A stretch of DNA of 64,000 nucleotides, from NCBI RefSeq assembly GCF_025751435.1, contig NZ_JAOWKY010000005.1:124001-188000 (forward strand), given 5' to 3'. The notes under the pieces were generated by a model that saw only the letters and a list, made by a program, of their open reading frames with translations, did no database searches and was not told the origin of the DNA. Position 1 is the first letter of the stretch. Every line of letters begins with the position of its first letter. Source of the DNA: Albidovulum marisflavi (lineage in GTDB: Bacteria; Pseudomonadota; Alphaproteobacteria; Rhodobacterales; Rhodobacteraceae). Position numbers and translations under genes: made by a program. Below, one piece after another: positions 61,309-64,000 of the stretch.

Positions 61309-62133
61309 ATGAGCACGCTGCAAGGCCTTGAGAGCCTCCGCGACCGCCTTTCCCCGACCGCGCGCATGCCGGTGGTCTTCCTTGGCCACGGCAGCCCGAT
61401 GAACGCGATCGAGGACACGCAATTCAGCCGCGCCTGGTCGGAACTGGGCCGGGCGCTGCCCCGCCCCAGGGCGATCCTGGTGGTGTCGGCACATTGGATG
61501 TCGCGGGGCACGACCCTGGTGGATGTGACTGCCGCACCAAGGACCATACACGATTTCTACGGGTTCCCAGACGCGTTGTATGCAGAGCGCTACGCCGCAC
61601 CGGGCGATCCGAAGCTGGCGCGCGAGGTCGTGTCGCTTCTGGCCAGCCACCAGGGGGCCGAAGATGACCGCTGGGGACTGGATCATGGTGCATGGACCAT
61701 TCTCAAGTTCCTGTACCCCGAAGCCGATGTGCCTGTCTTCCAGATATCCATCGACATGACCAAAGATCTGGACTGGCATCTGGAAATCGGCCGGGTCCTT
61801 TCCGATTTGCGAGATCGCGGTGTCCTGATCCTTGGGTCCGGAAACGTCGTTCACAATCTGCGCGTCATGCGGCCCGGCGGCGCGCCGCAAGACTTCGCGC
61901 TTGAGTTCGACGCCCTTTTCGCGGAGCGCCTGACCGACCGGGATTTTGGCGCGCTCTCTGACCGGGCGAAGCTGGGCACGCTGCTTCAGATGGCGCACCC
62001 AAGCGTCGATCACTACCTGCCGGCGCTGACGATCGCAGGGGCCTCGGTCAGCCGGGACCTGCTGACCTTCATGACCGGGTCGATCGAACTCGGGTCCGTA
62101 TCGATGCGGTCCTTCGTCTTTCATGCCGGGTGA
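61309..62133 (+). CDS. DODA-type extradiol ring-cleavage dioxygenase (YgiD-like)
   Basis: 274 aa. Class III extradiol dioxygenase landmarks: VFLGHGSPMNAI with a metal-binding His near residue 25, VVSAHWMSRG near 64, and LDHGAWTILKFLYP near 124. They bind Zn or Fe and cleave catechol-type rings (4,5-DOPA dioxygenase family). ATG with GGAGCAAC. Third gene of the LysR-controlled unit. Confidence 0.9.
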   Translation: MSTLQGLESLRDRLSPTARMPVVFLGHGSPMNAIEDTQFSRAWSELGRALPRPRAILVVSAHWMSRGTTLVDVTAAPRTIHDFYGFPDALYAERYAAPGDPKLAREVVSLLASHQGAEDDRWGLDHGAWTILKFLYPEADVPVFQISIDMTKDLDWHLEIGRVLSDLRDRGVLILGSGNVVHNLRVMRPGGAPQDFALEFDALFAERLTDRDFGALSDRAKLGTLLQMAHPSVDHYLPALTIAGASVSRDLLTFMTGSIELGSVSMRSFVFHAG

Positions 62134-62185
62134 TCGCCGCCGTCAGTTCGTGCAGCCCGCGACGGAAACGTCATAATCAGAACTT

Positions 62186-62196
62186 ATCAAGTTGAT
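62186..62196. promoter_or_regulatory. LysR-type operator upstream of the MttB gene
   Basis: ATCAAGTTGAT is a perfect 11-base palindrome centred on one base, in the spacer before the MttB start. It fits the T-N11-A style of a LysR box; a LysR-type gene begins to be read from the right window edge. Confidence 0.4.
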
Positions 62197-62263
62197 GAAA
62201 CTTTTCCAGCGTTACAGAAGGGTGGGGCAGGTCTAGCTTCGGTCGCATTTCATGGGGGTGAAC

Positions 62264-63835
62264 ATGCTCGAAGCCGATCTCGCACTATCCGAAGCCAAGC
62301 CTCAACGCGGAGGTCGGGGCGCGCGGCGCGAACGCAGGGCCCATTCGGCGCAGGATCAGGGACGTCCCTACATCGTGCGCGGCATCCCCACCTACGACAT
62401 CCTGTCCGAGGAAAGCCTGGTCCGGATCGAGCAGACGGCCGAGCGCATCCTTGCCGAGATCGGGATCGAACTTCGCGAGGATGCCGAAGCCCTTCGGCTT
62501 TACCGCGAGGCGGGCGCCAAGGTCACGGACATCTCGGCGGATGTCTGGAACCTGAAGTTCGAGCCGGGCATGCTGCGGGAAATCCTCAGGACCGCGCCGG
62601 CCGAGTTCACGCAGCACGCGCGCAACCCCGCCAACTCGGTCCGCATCGGCGGCAAGAACGTGGTCTTTGCGCCCTCCTACGGATCACCTTTCGTGATGGA
62701 CCTGGACCGGGGCCGCCGCTACGGCACGATCGAGGATTTCCGCAACTTCGTGAAGCTTTCCCAATCCTCGCCCTGGCTGCACCATTCTGGCGGCACGGTC
62801 TGCGAACCGACCGACGTGCCGGTGAACAAGCGCCATCTGGACATGGTGTATTCCCACATCCGCTACTCCGATCGGGCCTTCCTGGGATCGATCACCGCAG
62901 CCGAACGCGCGGCGGACAGCGTCGAAATGTGCCGTATCCTGTTCGGGGCCGACTTCGTCGACCAGAACTGCGTGGTCATGGGCAACTTCAACACCACGTC
63001 TCCGCTGGTGCTGGACGGTGTCACGACGGCGGGCATCCGTACCTACGCCGCGGCCAACCAGGGGTCCATCCATCTGCCCTTCCTTCTGGGGGGCGCGGTG
63101 GCGCCGCTGACAATCGCCGGGATGGTGGCGCAGGGTCTGGCCGAATCCATGGCGTCCTGCGCGCTGACCCAGCTTGTGCGCCCTGGCGCGCCGGCGGTTC
63201 TGGCCAGCTTCTTCTCCTCGATGTCGCTCAGGACCGGCTCCCCCACCTTCGGCACGCCCGAACCTGCGATCGGCTCGCTCGTGATGGGTCAGCTGGCGCG
63301 GCGGCTGAACCTTCCGCTTCGCTGTGCGGGGAATTTCAGCACCTCGAAGCTGCCCGACGGGCAGGCGATGCAGCAGTCGATGATGTCGATGATGTCTGCC
63401 ATTCAGGGCGGCGCGAACTACGTTCTGCATTCGGCGGGGTTTCTCGACGGGCTCCTGTCGATGTCCTACGAGAAGCTGGTGATGGACACCGACATGTGCG
63501 GCGCGCTCCATGCCTATATGGATGGCATGGAGGTCAACGATGACACCCTTGGCTTCGACGCTCTGGCCGAGCTTGGGCCGGGCCAGCACCTGTTCTCGAC
63601 CGCCCATACGCTGCGCCACTACGAGACCGCCTATTGGGACAGCGCGCTGAACGACGACCAGCCCTGGGAAACCTGGGACGAACAGGGCGGCATCGACTAT
63701 GCGTGGCGCGCCAACGCGCGGTGGAAGAAGCTGCTGGCGGAATATCAGGCCCCGGCCCTGGATCAGGCTACCGACGAAGCCCTTCTGGACTTCATCGATC
63801 GCCGCAAGAGTTCGATGCCGGACATGTGGTACTGA
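62264..63835 (+). CDS. MttB-family (trimethylamine / glycine betaine) methyltransferase
   Basis: 523 aa. Matches the MttB superfamily: IEQTAERILAEIGIELREDA, PSYGSPFVMDLDRGRR, TTSPLVLDGVTTAGIRTYA and NYVLHSAGFLDGLLSMSYEK. No in-frame amber codon is needed for full length, so it is the pyrrolysine-free branch, which demethylates glycine betaine or related quaternary amines with a corrinoid protein. ATG at 62264 with GGGGGTGAAC upstream, rather than the ATG four codons earlier. A paralogous 5' fragment of the same family lies at 58466-58930. Confidence 0.88.
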   Translation: MLEADLALSEAKPQRGGRGARRERRAHSAQDQGRPYIVRGIPTYDILSEESLVRIEQTAERILAEIGIELREDAEALRLYREAGAKVTDISADVWNLKFEPGMLREILRTAPAEFTQHARNPANSVRIGGKNVVFAPSYGSPFVMDLDRGRRYGTIEDFRNFVKLSQSSPWLHHSGGTVCEPTDVPVNKRHLDMVYSHIRYSDRAFLGSITAAERAADSVEMCRILFGADFVDQNCVVMGNFNTTSPLVLDGVTTAGIRTYAAANQGSIHLPFLLGGAVAPLTIAGMVAQGLAESMASCALTQLVRPGAPAVLASFFSSMSLRTGSPTFGTPEPAIGSLVMGQLARRLNLPLRCAGNFSTSKLPDGQAMQQSMMSMMSAIQGGANYVLHSAGFLDGLLSMSYEKLVMDTDMCGALHAYMDGMEVNDDTLGFDALAELGPGQHLFSTAHTLRHYETAYWDSALNDDQPWETWDEQGGIDYAWRANARWKKLLAEYQAPALDQATDEALLDFIDRRKSSMPDMWY

Positions 63836-63873
63836 ACGTTGCGGATTGGCCGGGGCACAGCTTTGGTCCCGGC

Positions 63874-64000
63874 CTATTTCCCGGCGGCGGGGACCGTTGC
63901 CTGCGCATCCTTGCGCTGGTCCAGCAGCCAGTCGCGCACGCTGGCGGCCGCGTGTGACAATGGCCTGTCCTTGGGCCAGACAACGTAGAAATCCTTGGCG
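63874..64000 (-). CDS. C-terminal end of a LysR-family regulator (partial)
   Basis: About 42 residues, read from the right edge to a TAG at 63874: KDFYVVWPKDRPLSHAAASV then RDWLLDQRKD. This is the last strand and helix of LysR regulators of the GcvA branch. The rest of the gene lies outside the window. Convergent with the MttB gene and likely its regulator. Confidence 0.7.
   Translation of the reverse strand, partial: AKDFYVVWPKDRPLSHAAASVRDWLLDQRKDAQATVPAAGK

Overview
The window is high-GC alphaproteobacterial chromosome, most likely from the Rhodobacteraceae (Rhodobacter/Roseobacter group). Two blocks point there. One is the housekeeping run murA - DUF2948 - hisD - UPF0262 - LMW phosphatase - infA - maf - RNase E/G - yacG - tRNA-Phe (19.3-28.2 kb). 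The other is an rpoE-chrR singlet-oxygen cluster with its divergent five-gene operon (45.0-50.9 kb). Family names come from motif recognition alone; no database search was run.

Layout. 0-3.9 kb: a divergent locus for amino-acid-type substrates (TRAP binding protein and D-amino-acid-dehydrogenase-like oxidoreductase on the minus strand, GntR regulator and Asp/Glu-racemase-like enzyme on the plus strand). 3.9-6.2 kb: a phospholipase-D-like lipoprotein and an SRAP (YedK/HMCES) protein. 6.2-19.2 kb: a roughly 12.9 kb integrated element at the 3' end of tRNA-Thr(GGT). It has att-like repeats at both ends, a tyrosine integrase, an AlpA-like protein, a replication-initiator-like protein, one very large virion/ejection-type protein but no capsid, terminase or tail genes, four 21-bp iteron-like repeats, and cargo: an HNH nuclease with a coiled-coil partner between 29-bp direct repeats, and a DprA-like plus phosphoribosyltransferase-like pair. 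This looks like a phage satellite carrying defence genes. 19.3-28.2 kb: the conserved core block.

28.2-39.2 kb: a scar region next to tRNA-Phe. It holds a 3'-truncated integrase, a SARP regulator fragment, a second truncated recombinase, an exonuclease I fragment and a signal-peptide fragment. Between them sit intact cargo genes: an RND efflux operon and an 868-aa ATPase-LuxR regulator. 39.2-44.9 kb: a 5'-truncated dimethylglycine/sarcosine dehydrogenase, an entericidin-type lipoprotein, a flavodoxin-fold reductase, an NAD(P)-binding epimerase-like protein, a proline-rich peptide, a DmdA-like aminomethyltransferase and a PfpI/DJ-1 protein. Three transcription units here carry sequences resembling EcfG (general stress) promoters.

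45.0-51.6 kb: the RpoE-ChrR regulon. The rpoE-chrR pair and the oppositely oriented FAD oxidoreductase - DUF1365 - MFS - DUF3833 - SDR operon diverge from one spacer that contains two back-to-back TGATCC-N18-TAT promoters. 51.8-58.4 kb: a second RND efflux pair (AcrA/AcrB type) and a DEAD-box RNA helicase. 58.4-64 kb: an in-frame chimera of an MttB N-terminus with an AraC HTH C-terminus, a LysR / NADP-oxidoreductase / DoxX / DODA-dioxygenase locus, a full-length MttB-family methyltransferase, and the 3' end of a LysR gene cut by the window edge. Remnants and intact genes of methylamine/glycine-betaine-type one-carbon metabolism recur through the right half.
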